NCBI RefSeq assembly: GCF_000474275.2
Contig: NZ_ATAE01000026.1
Location: 1-64,000 of the forward strand
From: Alkalihalophilus marmarensis DSM 21297
Lineage (GTDB): Bacteria; Bacillota; Bacilli; Bacillales; Bacillaceae_D
Reading direction: 5' to 3'
DNA: 64,000 nt
Position 1 is the stretch's first letter, and the number at the start of each line of letters is the position of its first letter. The translations under genes were made by a program, and so were the position numbers. Positions 1-7,881 of the stretch are shown piece after piece. The notes below the pieces were generated by a model. That model did no database searches. It was not told the origin of the DNA and saw only the letters and a list, made by a program, of their open reading frames with translations.

Positions 1-112
1 AAGCCCTATGGAATACAGAGCTAAAGCCGCTTAAATCCTTTTTATTATTTCCACTGTCTACTTGACAGGGGGCAGTTCATTATAGATTGTGAAGGGCTTT
101 TCTCACTTTTAT

Positions 113-2623
113 TTAATTATCTTCTTCCTCGCTATCACTGTCGCTTTCTTCACTGTCAGACTCATCATCTGAGCTGGAAGAACTTGATTCATGGTTTTCC
201 TCGTCTTTTTCCTCTTCTTTCTCATCCTCTTTTTCCTGCTTTTTCTCCTCCTTCTCTTCTTTCTCTTCCTTCTCTTCTTTCTTTTCTTCTTCTACATTGT
301 CTTCTTCATCAGACCCTTGCTCATCGTCATTTGAGGAATCATTCGGCTCTTCATTTGATTCATCGTCACTTGGGTCAACTTCAATATTCAACCCGTCCTC
401 ATCGACGACCTCACTCTCATTCTCATCGTTATCGGTCTCTTGCTGTTCTTCTTCTCTACGTTCTCTTTCTTCTGATCTTTCACGTTCTCTTCTTTGTTGT
501 TCCTGTTTAGCTCTTTCTTCCTCTCGAGCTTCTTTTTGCTTTTTCTCCCATTCATCTTCTACTAGACTGTAAGCATCTTTAACAGTGGTCCCAGTGACAA
601 ATAGTTCTGTTACGAGATCACTTCTAGAAGAACTCGAGTCTGCACGTTCACCCGTTGAAGTATCTATTGTAATTTCTTCAACCGAATCAGGTTTTGCAAA
701 CTCTCCTGTTTCTTCATTTACCATACCGCTCATCACTTCACGGAAGATATGCTGAGCGATCTGACGGTCTTCTCTTGTTTTAATATAACTATTCTCATCA
801 ATCCTTGGATATCCTGTCCAAACTGCAGCTGTATAATTGGAAGTATAACCGGCGAACCAAACATCAGGGACGCCCTCATCAATATTGTATTTTTGCTTTG
901 TTTCTTCATTAAAGTTGGTCGTACCAGTCTTACCGGCAACCGGCACTCCGCCAATGGCTGCGACCTGCCCTGTTCCTTCTTCTACTACACTCTTTAACAT
1001 ATCTGTTACCATGTAAGCCGTGTAATCACTCATTGCTTGAACTCCTTCAGGCTGCATGTTTATTTCTCTGCCGTCTGGAAAAACAACTTTTCTGACTGTA
1101 TGCGGCTCATTATACGTCCCTTCATTTGCAAAGGCTGAATACGCACCTGCTAAGTCAAGTGGTGAAATCCCTTCATCAAATGACCCTAGAGCATAGGACT
1201 CATAGACAGAACCTTCAATATCAATCCCGATGTTTCTCGCAAATTCCTGGGCTTTATCTGCACCAACTTCTTGGAATGTCTTAACGGCTGGAATATTCCA
1301 GCTTTGTGTTAGGGCTTCCCTTATAGACATCATCCCGTGATATTGCCCATTATAGTTACGGATTACTTGATCACTGCCTGTATACGTCATTTCCTCATCT
1401 ACAATTTGCTGATAGGTTGACCATTTCAAATGTTCAATTGCAGGTCCGTAACTTAAAATTGGTTTAATTGTAGACCCTGGCGAGCGTTTAATATGAGTAG
1501 CATAATTGGAACGGTTCTCACCAGCTTCTTGATTACGACCTCCGCCAATGGCTTTAATTTCACCTGTACGGTTATCGACCACCGTTACTCCAGCCTGGAA
1601 TCTGTCATCAGGATATTGAACAAATTGATCGGAGTTAAGCACCTCTTCTACATGTGATTGAGCATCCGCATCATATGTTGTATAAATTTTTAACCCTCCG
1701 TTGTAGATCATCGAAGGCGTTAACTCTTCAATTTGTTCTAATTCTCTATACACTTGGTCCATAAACGCATCAGAAATCGATTCATCTTCTGAGCCTTTTT
1801 CTAACATATCTACTACCGGCATTCTTCTTTCTTCATCGTATTCTTCCTCTGTAATAAATCCATGTTCATGCATCACATACAGTACGGTATTTCGTCTTTC
1901 TTCAGCAAGGTCTGGATTTTGATAAGGGTCATATCCAGATGGACGCTGAGGAAGGCCTGCTAATAAGGCAGCTTCATTAATCGTCAGCTCATCCACTTCT
2001 TTATTAAAGTAAGCCTCAGCTGCTGTAACAATCCCGTAAGCACCATTTCCGAAATATATTTTATTTAAATAGAGTTCTAGAATCTCATCTTTTGTATAAT
2101 GTCTTTCAAGTTCAAGGGCTAGATAGGCTTCTTGTACCTTTCGTGTCATTGATTTCTCCGCAGTTAAAAGTGAATTCTTCACTACTTGCTGAGTGATTGT
2201 ACTTCCCCCTTCTGCTCCGAAACCATTCGTAATGTTAGAGACAACCGCCCCTCCAATACGTCTTATATCAAGTCCTGAATGATCATGGAAGCGAACATCT
2301 TCAATTGCTATAAACGCATCCTTCACATGATCAGGCACTTCTTCAATAGACATTGACTGCCTGTTTTCTCCATTACTTAAAGCAATAATCTCCTCGTTAT
2401 TATGGTCATACAGAGTAGATGAGTTTGCGAATGCAAACGTCTCATCATTGATCTCTGGAGCACTTTGAACTAAACCATAAATTGTGAAGCTTCCAACCGC
2501 TCCTGCTATCACAAAGAGAACAGTTAAAACAGCTGCAATTTTAAATAATAGCCCGCTTCCTCTTTTATGTTTCCTTTTCTTTAGCTTCCTCTTTTCTACC
2601 CTTGTTTCAGGTTTATCAGCCAT
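113..2623 (-). CDS. Class A penicillin-binding protein (PBP1A type)
   Basis: Bifunctional peptidoglycan glycosyltransferase/transpeptidase, 836 residues, anchored by one N-terminal membrane segment (about residues 25-50) after a Lys/Arg-rich cytoplasmic tail. The GT51 domain shows EDVRFHDHSG and GGSTITQQVVKN. The transpeptidase domain shows the three penicillin-binding motifs: SPGSTIKP (catalytic Ser), SWN and KTGTTN. The last ~140 residues are low-complexity Glu/Lys/Ser/Asp-rich and very acidic, ending in a Ser/Asp/Glu stretch. B. subtilis PonA also has a disordered tail, but the recU neighbour of ponA is absent here, so orthology to ponA or another class A PBP is not settled. I chose the ATG at 2623 because GGGGGAAGGG lies just upstream; the ATG seven codons earlier has no ribosome site. 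A short hairpin without a U tract lies at about 53-72 downstream. Confidence 0.93.
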   Translation of the reverse strand: MADKPETRVEKRKLKKRKHKRGSGLLFKIAAVLTVLFVIAGAVGSFTIYGLVQSAPEINDETFAFANSSTLYDHNNEEIIALSNGENRQSMSIEEVPDHVKDAFIAIEDVRFHDHSGLDIRRIGGAVVSNITNGFGAEGGSTITQQVVKNSLLTAEKSMTRKVQEAYLALELERHYTKDEILELYLNKIYFGNGAYGIVTAAEAYFNKEVDELTINEAALLAGLPQRPSGYDPYQNPDLAEERRNTVLYVMHEHGFITEEEYDEERRMPVVDMLEKGSEDESISDAFMDQVYRELEQIEELTPSMIYNGGLKIYTTYDADAQSHVEEVLNSDQFVQYPDDRFQAGVTVVDNRTGEIKAIGGGRNQEAGENRSNYATHIKRSPGSTIKPILSYGPAIEHLKWSTYQQIVDEEMTYTGSDQVIRNYNGQYHGMMSIREALTQSWNIPAVKTFQEVGADKAQEFARNIGIDIEGSVYESYALGSFDEGISPLDLAGAYSAFANEGTYNEPHTVRKVVFPDGREINMQPEGVQAMSDYTAYMVTDMLKSVVEEGTGQVAAIGGVPVAGKTGTTNFNEETKQKYNIDEGVPDVWFAGYTSNYTAAVWTGYPRIDENSYIKTREDRQIAQHIFREVMSGMVNEETGEFAKPDSVEEITIDTSTGERADSSSSRSDLVTELFVTGTTVKDAYSLVEDEWEKKQKEAREEERAKQEQQRRERERSEERERREEEQQETDNDENESEVVDEDGLNIEVDPSDDESNEEPNDSSNDDEQGSDEEDNVEEEKKEEKEEKEEKEEKKQEKEDEKEEEKDEENHESSSSSSDDESDSEESDSDSEEEDN

Positions 2624-2644
2624 AAACCCTTCCCCCACTTTCAA

Positions 2645-3108
2645 TATTTAGATAGTCGATTATTCGTTCCCTCTTTCAAGCAAGGTAAAACCTTGTAAAA
2701 TATGGTTTTAGACAAGATTTACGTATAAAGGAGGATCATCATCTGACTCGATTTCCACTTTACGTTTTCGTAGTATAATATGTAGAGAGTTGAAAAATCT
2801 ATCGAAACGTGAGCTTTTTGATCGTTTTTTGCATTTACTCTTATTTATAAAAATAATGCTCAAATCTATTGATATATAAAGGATAAAGGTGTAAGGACCT
2901 TAAAAATACCATGGTTTTACACCTTATTTCTTTGTTATTTTCTCACAAACGCATACATATTTTGGCGATCTTGCCACTGTTTATCTCGTAGCAATTTCAT
3001 ATATTACAAGTATATTGCAGTTTGATTAAGTAAACCGAGAATACTTGCCTAACTCATTTGATAGCTGTTACGATTACTAGCGTTGAACGAAGTAAGGAGG
3101 TATTCACT
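2645..3108. other. Divergent intergenic region, PBP / YocH-like gene
   Basis: This 460-base AT-rich gap separates two divergent cell-wall genes, so both promoters must lie here. I see no ORF with a ribosome site. An imperfect inverted repeat (AAGGTGTAA at about 2885 with TTACACCTT at about 2917) encloses a loop of about 20 bases. A WalR-like direct repeat lies at 3003-3019. I looked for the conserved blocks of the ydaO-type (c-di-AMP) riboswitch, which often precedes wall hydrolase genes, and did not see them. Confidence 0.5.
3003..3019 (-). promoter_or_regulatory. Possible WalR (YycF) binding site
   Basis: On the minus strand this reads TGCAAT, five bases, TGTAAT. That is one base from the WalR direct-repeat consensus TGTWAH-N5-TGTWAH. 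It lies about 90 bases upstream of the YocH-like gene, and B. subtilis yocH belongs to the WalRK regulon. The repeat faces away from that gene, an orientation more often linked to repression, or it could serve the divergent PBP gene. Such short AT-rich sites occur by chance. Confidence 0.35.
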
Positions 3109-4137
3109 TTGAAAAAACAAACCAATTCAAAGCTTTTACGAAACTTCGGACTACCGCTTGCTACAGCTGGCGTGCTCCTATTTGCATCACCAGCCATTTC
3201 AGAGGCAAGTGACTTAGGAAGCAATCTCTTACACAAAGGCGTAGATGGCGAGAGTGTCCAAGTAGTTCAAGAACTCTTGCATGAAAAAGGCTTATTAGAT
3301 GAAGCCGCTATAACAGGAACATTTTCAAAAGAAACATTTGATGCTGTTTCCACATATCAAGAAAAACATAACTTAGTAGTAGACGGGATTGCCGGTCCGC
3401 AAACAGTAGGTGCGATGAAAGTTCTAGAAAAAGGTGACGAAGGGGTATTAGTAGAAGACCTTCAACATCAATTAGTAGATCTAGGTTTCTATGAAGGAAA
3501 TAAAGATGGCTTGTATGGTCCATTAACACAAGCAGCTGTTAAAGGTTTTCAAAAAGCTCAAGGAATTTCTGTAGACGGCATTGCCGGTCCTGAGACTTAC
3601 TCTAACCTTTACTATTCAAATCCGGCCGGTAATCAAAAGGTTCCAGAGCCACAAACTCCTGTAGAAGAAGCTCCAGTTGAAACAGCTCCTGAAGTACAAG
3701 AGCCTGCTGAAGCTCCTGCTCAAGCTGAAGAAACGACAGAAGAGCCTGCTGCTGAAGAAACACAAGCAGAGGAGCCTGAAGCAGTAGAAGAACCTGCTGT
3801 CGAAGAAGCTGAAGAAACAACTGCTTCTGCCCCTGCAGAAAGCGAACAAGCAACATTTGAGATGGAAGCAACAGCGTACACTGCTTATTGTGAAGGGTGT
3901 TCTGGTGTAACAGCTACTGGAATCGACTTACGCGAAAACCCTAACAAAAAAGTAGTTGCAGTTGATCCTGACGTTATCCCTCTTGGATCACGTGTTCATG
4001 TAGAAGGATACGGCGAAGCAATTGCTGGAGATACTGGCGGCGCTATTCAAGGCCATAAAGTAGACTTGCACATGGCAACGAAAGAAGAAGCTATTAACTT
4101 TGGCCGTCAAACAGTCACAGTAACTGTATTAGATTAA
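3109..4137 (+). CDS. Secreted wall protein: two PG-binding repeats plus 3D domain (YocH-like)
   Basis: Predicted exported cell-wall-associated protein of 342 residues. A signal peptide (KK, hydrophobic core, ASPAISEA) is followed by two peptidoglycan-binding type 1 repeats; each ends in DGIAGPxT, at about residues 95 and 165. A Pro/Glu/Ala-rich linker (about 180-250) follows. The C-terminal 3D domain starts at the EATAYTAYCEGC segment and carries the conserved aspartates in AVDPDVIPLGS, AGDTGG and KVDLH. The 3D fold is shared with lytic transglycosylase MltA and with YocH/YabE proteins, which are linked to wall turnover. YocH itself uses LysM repeats, so this is a domain-swapped relative. The start is TTG at 3109, set by AAGGAGG eight bases upstream; a longer reading frame from 3058 would bury the signal peptide. 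It is monocistronic and ends at a strong terminator. Confidence 0.85.
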   Translation: MKKQTNSKLLRNFGLPLATAGVLLFASPAISEASDLGSNLLHKGVDGESVQVVQELLHEKGLLDEAAITGTFSKETFDAVSTYQEKHNLVVDGIAGPQTVGAMKVLEKGDEGVLVEDLQHQLVDLGFYEGNKDGLYGPLTQAAVKGFQKAQGISVDGIAGPETYSNLYYSNPAGNQKVPEPQTPVEEAPVETAPEVQEPAEAPAQAEETTEEPAAEETQAEEPEAVEEPAVEEAEETTASAPAESEQATFEMEATAYTAYCEGCSGVTATGIDLRENPNKKVVAVDPDVIPLGSRVHVEGYGEAIAGDTGGAIQGHKVDLHMATKEEAINFGRQTVTVTVLD

Positions 4138-4146
4138 TATATGTAA

Positions 4147-4180
4147 AAAAGCACATCTGCCTATTGCAGATGTGCTTTTT
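4147..4180. terminator. Bidirectional terminator between convergent genes
   Basis: An 11-bp perfect stem (AGCACATCTGC with its complement) and a 5-base loop are flanked by A and T runs on both sides. It serves the YocH-like gene and the convergent 64-residue gene. Confidence 0.9.
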
Positions 4181-4375
4181 CTATTTTGTCCAGCCCGGTT
4201 CATACGTATAAATGGCAGCCCCGCCATGCTGAGCATTCCCTCTAAAGCTTTTTACATCGTCCTGTGCTACTAATACCGAGCGAAAATCCAGGAAATCTTC
4301 TTTTGTCACCGTGTAAGATTCTATCTCCTTATTTCGTAATTGTTCAAGAATCGATTGTGCTTCTTCTTTCGTCAA
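4181..4375 (-). CDS. Conserved small protein of unknown function, 64 aa
   Basis: A small soluble protein with no signal peptide or membrane segment. It has a charged helical N-terminus (TKEEAQSILEQLRNKEIE) and a C-terminal part rich in Gly and aromatic residues (QHGGAAIYTYEPGW). The start is TTG at 4375, supported by GGGGGAGA about six bases upstream. I do not recognise a named family with confidence, although proteins of this size and pattern occur in other Bacillaceae. It is monocistronic between a shared terminator and the divergent acetyltransferase gene. Confidence 0.7.
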   Translation of the reverse strand: MTKEEAQSILEQLRNKEIESYTVTKEDFLDFRSVLVAQDDVKSFRGNAQHGGAAIYTYEPGWTK

Positions 4376-4475
4376 AGGATTCTCCCCCTGCCTTTATCTG
4401 AATATTATGTTATAGTTAAGGATAATAAACAACGTACGATACTATTAAACTAAAGAACGGGGTGTATGTAAACCT

Positions 4476-4871
4476 ATGATTACATATGAAGTGAATCGAG
4501 CGATATCTGCTGAGCAATTAGCTGATCTTTTTAAGCGTTCAACAATTAAACGGCCACATGAAGATACAGCCCGGCTCACTAAGATGATCGAGGCCTCCCC
4601 TCTTCTAATTACCGCGTGGGACGGGGAGCATTTAACAGGCGCAGCCCGTTCGCTGACCGATTTCTCCTATTGCTGTTATTTGTCTGATTTAGCCGTAGAT
4701 GAACATTATCAACAGAAAGGAATCGGACGTGAATTAATCGAGCGAACGAGAGAAGAAATCGGAGTTGAATGCTCGCTGATTTTACTCTCATCCCCTGCAG
4801 CTCTTGATTATTATCCTAAGGTTGGTTTTAAAAAAGCAAATCACGCCTACTATATTCAACGGAAACAATAA
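4476..4871 (+). CDS. GNAT-family N-acetyltransferase
   Basis: A 131-residue protein with the GNAT acetyl-CoA-binding core: strand LSDLAVDEHYQ followed by the pyrophosphate loop QQKGIGREL and helix IERTREE (about residues 71-95). The C-terminal YYPKVGFKK segment is also typical. Substrate cannot be predicted; the closest domain type is the small single-domain acetyltransferases (YkkB/YitI-like). It stands alone, divergent from the 64-residue gene and convergent with ald. The ribosome site is weak (GGGG about 18 bases before the ATG). Confidence 0.85.
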   Translation: MITYEVNRAISAEQLADLFKRSTIKRPHEDTARLTKMIEASPLLITAWDGEHLTGAARSLTDFSYCCYLSDLAVDEHYQQKGIGRELIERTREEIGVECSLILLSSPAALDYYPKVGFKKANHAYYIQRKQ

Positions 4872-4904
4872 AAGTCAGAGGATTCATATCCCCTGACTTT
4901 TTTA
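4870..4904. terminator. Terminator between GNAT gene and ald
   Basis: An imperfect stem AAGTCAGaGG with CCcCTGACTT, followed by a T tract on the plus strand. The reverse direction also has a shorter T run, so it may serve both convergent genes. Confidence 0.8.
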
Positions 4905-4920
4905 TTTGCCAGATGTGTTT

Positions 4921-6048
4921 TTATGACTGTAGTGTTTTTAATGCTTCACGAGGAGCTAAGTACTCATACCCTAAATCACGAGCTACTGCTTCGTATGTGA
5001 CAGTTCCTCCAGCTGTATTAAGTCCAAGCTCTAAAGCAGGATTTTCTTCGATTGCACGATGTACACCTTTATTAGCAATTTGGAGCGCATAAGGGATTGT
5101 CACATTCGTTAATGCAATCGTTGAGGTGCGCGGGACTGCTCCTGGCATATTAGCAACTGCGTAATGAACAACATCATGTTTTGTATAGGTCGGTTCATCA
5201 TGTGTGGTGATACGGTCTACCGTCTCAATAATTCCGCCTTGGTCAATCGCCACATCGACAACCACTGACCCCGCCTTCATCGACTTAATCATTTCTTCTG
5301 TAACAAGCTTAGGTGCTTTCGCTCCAGGAATCAGCACCGCACCAATCACTAAATCTGATTCAGCTACCGCTTCTGCAATATTCAGCGGGTTCGACATCAT
5401 CGTTTGAATATCAGTTCCATATAAGTCATCTAATTGTCTTAGGCGCTCAGGACTTAAATCCATAATCGTTACATCTGCCCCAAGACCCATCGCAATCTTA
5501 GCAGCATTCGTTCCAACAACACCCCCGCCAATGACTGTTACTTTTCCACGTTTTACACCAGGCACGCCTGATAATAAAATCCCTTTTCCACCTTTAGGCT
5601 TTTCGAGGAATTGAGCACCAATTTGAGACGCCATACGGCCAGCTACCTCACTCATTGGAGTAAGTAATGGAAGAGTTCGTCCCACTTGAACAGTTTCATA
5701 CGCAATAGCCGTTACTTCTTTTTCAACTAATGCTTTTGCAAGCTCGGCTTCAGCTGCTAAGTGCAAGTATGTGAATAGAATAAGACCTTTCCTGAAATAA
5801 GCATATTCAGATGGGAGCGGCTCTTTCACTTTCATAATCATATCTGCTTTTTCCCAAATAGCAGCAGGGTCAGCTTCAATTTCAGCACCAGCTTGAACAT
5901 ATTGCTCATCACTAAATCCGCTTCCAATACCTGCATTTTTCTCGATTAATACATGATGCCCTGCCTGAACGAGCGTCATCACACTTGCAGGGGTCATCGC
6001 CACACGATTTTCATTGTTTTTTATTTCCATAGGTACACCAATTAACAT
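4921..6048 (-). CDS. ald: Alanine dehydrogenase
   Basis: NAD-dependent L-alanine dehydrogenase (L-alanine to pyruvate plus ammonia), 375 residues, the usual family length. Visible family residues include the substrate-binding Arg15 and Lys75, the catalytic His96 in YLHLAAE, the dinucleotide-binding GGGVVG and the [10 protein letters not shown] signature. In Bacillus the enzyme supplies pyruvate during growth on alanine and in sporulation. The ATG at 6048 is preceded by AAAGGAGGATG; the reading frame continues 39 codons upstream, but that part has no ribosome site and does not resemble the family. It is monocistronic. Confidence 0.97.
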   Translation of the reverse strand: MLIGVPMEIKNNENRVAMTPASVMTLVQAGHHVLIEKNAGIGSGFSDEQYVQAGAEIEADPAAIWEKADMIMKVKEPLPSEYAYFRKGLILFTYLHLAAEAELAKALVEKEVTAIAYETVQVGRTLPLLTPMSEVAGRMASQIGAQFLEKPKGGKGILLSGVPGVKRGKVTVIGGGVVGTNAAKIAMGLGADVTIMDLSPERLRQLDDLYGTDIQTMMSNPLNIAEAVAESDLVIGAVLIPGAKAPKLVTEEMIKSMKAGSVVVDVAIDQGGIIETVDRITTHDEPTYTKHDVVHYAVANMPGAVPRTSTIALTNVTIPYALQIANKGVHRAIEENPALELGLNTAGGTVTYEAVARDLGYEYLAPREALKTLQS

Positions 6049-6374
6049 GTAGACATCCTCCTTTGAACTCTTCAACATTTTCTTATTCTCAGTATAATCA
6101 TTCTTAGTCAAACTGACCTTGTGGAAAATAATCAAACAACTCTGTCTCTTTTTGTATTTTTCCACAAATCACAAACTATTACTTCACAAATGTAAAAATT
6201 AAGATGATACCTGTTCTACCTTTCCCATTTTCGCCTTCCTCTACCTATTCTATCCCCTCATTCAACTGCCTTTTTACATTTTGTCAGCTTTTAAGGAGAA
6301 AAATTGGACACCAATAGCAGTTTTAAGTTGTTTATGGTAGGATAGAATCGATACGTAGAAGAGGTGAGAATAAA
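6049..6374. other. Intergenic region between ald and yneK
   Basis: This AT-rich 326-base gap lies between divergent genes. An open frame continues upstream from ald but lacks coding character. I could not assign a convincing sigma-A promoter with 16-18 base spacing for ald. No RNA structure or repeat was recognised. Confidence 0.4.
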
Positions 6375-6806
6375 ATGCCTACTTGGTTTATGTGGTTTAT
6401 CGTACTATGGACCATCTTTTTGATTACAGTGATGTTTATCGGCGGATATTTCATGTTCCGTAAATTTCTTAAGCGTCTGCCTAAAGAAGATGGAAAAAGT
6501 ATTCTAGATTGGCAAGACTACTATATCGAGAAGACGATTCATTTATGGGACGCAGAACAAAAAGCATTATTAAATGACTTAGTTGAACCCGTTCCTGAGT
6601 TGTTTCGAGACGTCGCTAAAGGAAAAATTGCGGGGAAGATCGGTGAGCTTGTATTAGAAGAAAATGCGAGTGTCTTAACCCAAGATTATATTATCCGAGG
6701 ATACATTCTAGCTACGCCTAAACGTGATCATAAATTTTTAAAGAAAAAGTTAAAAGAAAAAGAAATCGATATGACACCATACAAACAATTGCTAGAATCA
6801 TCTTAA
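6375..6806 (+). CDS. yneK: DUF2621 membrane protein YneK
   Basis: A 143-residue protein with one N-terminal membrane segment (about residues 4-28, rich in Trp, Phe and Ile). A cytoplasmic domain opens with RKFLKRLPKEDGKSILDWQDYYIEK, the hallmark of YneK/DUF2621 as I know it. Function is unknown. It sits beside ccdC, as yneK does in B. subtilis, although here the two genes converge. The ATG at 6375 follows AGAGGTGAG. Confidence 0.85.
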   Translation: MPTWFMWFIVLWTIFLITVMFIGGYFMFRKFLKRLPKEDGKSILDWQDYYIEKTIHLWDAEQKALLNDLVEPVPELFRDVAKGKIAGKIGELVLEENASVLTQDYIIRGYILATPKRDHKFLKKKLKEKEIDMTPYKQLLESS

Positions 6807-6844
6807 ACAAAGAACTCGCTCAATAGAGCGAGTTCTTTGTTTAA
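6804..6844. terminator. Bidirectional terminator, yneK / ccdC
   Basis: A 17-bp near-perfect stem (AAACAAAGAACTCGCTC with its complement) and a 4-base loop, with A/T-rich flanks, lie between two convergent genes. Confidence 0.9.
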
Positions 6845-6857
6845 ATTCGTATTCGTT

Positions 6858-7367
6858 TTATGTTTCCGCAGGTACGATTATTTTTTTAGGTGGATTATTT
6901 ATTAATTCTGCTTCAAGTTTTCGATAGGATCGATACATCGAAATCCGCCACGGAATAATCATTCCATAGGCAAGTAAAAAGAACATGCCAGCGAGCTCTT
7001 CAAATTGAACAGCGTCCCCAATGATCAGTTTAAACGTAATTCGAGCAACTAATAGACCGACTAATATAAATGCAAACGCTTTTGAACGTTTTAAATAAAT
7101 TTGATTGCGCTTAATTTCAAAATTAGAGGTTTTTATTAATAATATGGAAAAAATCATACCGACAGCTAATGCCTCAATCACCTGCCACCAAGCAGGGCGA
7201 GCTGGTTCATAGAGAAACATCAAAAAACCAGTAGACATAAAAATCGGAGGTAGAATAATTTTTTTTGCAGAAGCTGGACGTTTCGTTGCCTTAAGTCGAA
7301 TAATAATAGCTAGAGTGGCCATTATAGCTGCCCCGATTGTTGACAATAATATATACGTATCACTCAA
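6858..7367 (-). CDS. ccdC: Cytochrome c biogenesis-associated membrane protein CcdC
   Basis: A 169-residue polytopic membrane protein with about five hydrophobic segments and an N-out start (SDTYILLSTIGAAIMATLAII). Length and topology match the DUF1453/CcdC family (YneJ). In B. subtilis ccdC lies in ccdA-yneI-ccdC; its own role is not established because only ccdA is essential for cytochrome c maturation. Neither ccdA nor the response-regulator gene yneI is present here, so the cluster has been broken up. The start is TTG at 7367 with AAAGGAGTGAGC just upstream. Confidence 0.75.
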   Translation of the reverse strand: MSDTYILLSTIGAAIMATLAIIIRLKATKRPASAKKIILPPIFMSTGFLMFLYEPARPAWWQVIEALAVGMIFSILLIKTSNFEIKRNQIYLKRSKAFAFILVGLLVARITFKLIIGDAVQFEELAGMFFLLAYGMIIPWRISMYRSYRKLEAELINNPPKKIIVPAET

Positions 7368-7596
7368 TTTAGCTCACTCCTTTCTCATGAGCGTACCCAT
7401 CCCTTTAAACATACCTTAAAGCGTCCTCTCTTTCAAACATTATTCAAATATTTAATAAAAAAAACTCCTTTTTGACAAACAAAAACGAAATACTCCCTTC
7501 TCTTATACTTAGGATTTCCCTTCCAAATAATTCAGATTGTGTTTACACGAGGAGAAGATTATGATATATGTAAGCGATTCGTGGAGGGTTGCACCT

Positions 7597-7848
7597 ATGA
7601 CAAAAAGGCAGCTAGAGGATTCATTAAATAAACAAACTAGAAATTTTAAAGAAGACTCAGTTCAGGCCGCAAATGAGAAAGTAACCGAAGAATCCATTGA
7701 AGCATCGATCGAAGAAAAACGGAACGAATTGATTAAAGTTGGGACGAGCAACGGTCTTCATTCTAAAAAAGCCGTTGAAGTAAGTCAGCAGCTAGACCAA
7801 TTGTTAAATGAATACGATCGCTTACTAAAAGAGAAAATGACAAAATAG
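7597..7848 (+). CDS. Spo0E-family aspartyl-phosphate phosphatase (YnzD-like)
   Basis: A small helical-hairpin protein. The C-terminal half carries the Spo0E signature: helix IEEKRNELIKVG, then SKKAVEVSQQLDQLLNEYDRL (family motif SxxLDxLxxxY). Members dephosphorylate Spo0A-P and delay sporulation. It lies in the same neighbourhood as B. subtilis ynzD. The start is ambiguous: ATG 7597 has TGGAGGG nine bases upstream (83 residues, closest to family size), while ATG 7561 has GAGGAGAAG upstream (95 residues). The stretch before the signature is longer than in YnzD and has no known function. Confidence 0.8.
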   Translation: MTKRQLEDSLNKQTRNFKEDSVQAANEKVTEESIEASIEEKRNELIKVGTSNGLHSKKAVEVSQQLDQLLNEYDRLLKEKMTK

Positions 7849-7881
7849 AACCGACTTAGCAGATGCCAAGTCGGTTATTTT
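7849..7881. terminator. Terminator between Spo0E-like gene and ABC exporter
   Basis: A stem AACCGACTT with AAGTCGGTT and an 11-base loop, followed by ATTTTT on the plus strand. It lies between converging genes and may act on both. Confidence 0.85.

Noticed and set aside
184-572. Plus-strand ORFs opposite the acidic tail of the PBP gene
   Set aside because: They are antisense to a low-complexity GAA/GAG-rich tail, giving Leu/Ser/Phe-rich translations; no ribosome site.
2645-3108. c-di-AMP (ydaO) riboswitch before the YocH-like gene
   Set aside because: The conserved blocks of this large riboswitch were not visible; only a simple inverted repeat was seen.
3602-3871. Leu/Gln-rich minus-strand ORFs opposite the YocH-like linker
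   Set aside because: Shadow of the repetitive Pro/Glu/Ala linker coding sequence.
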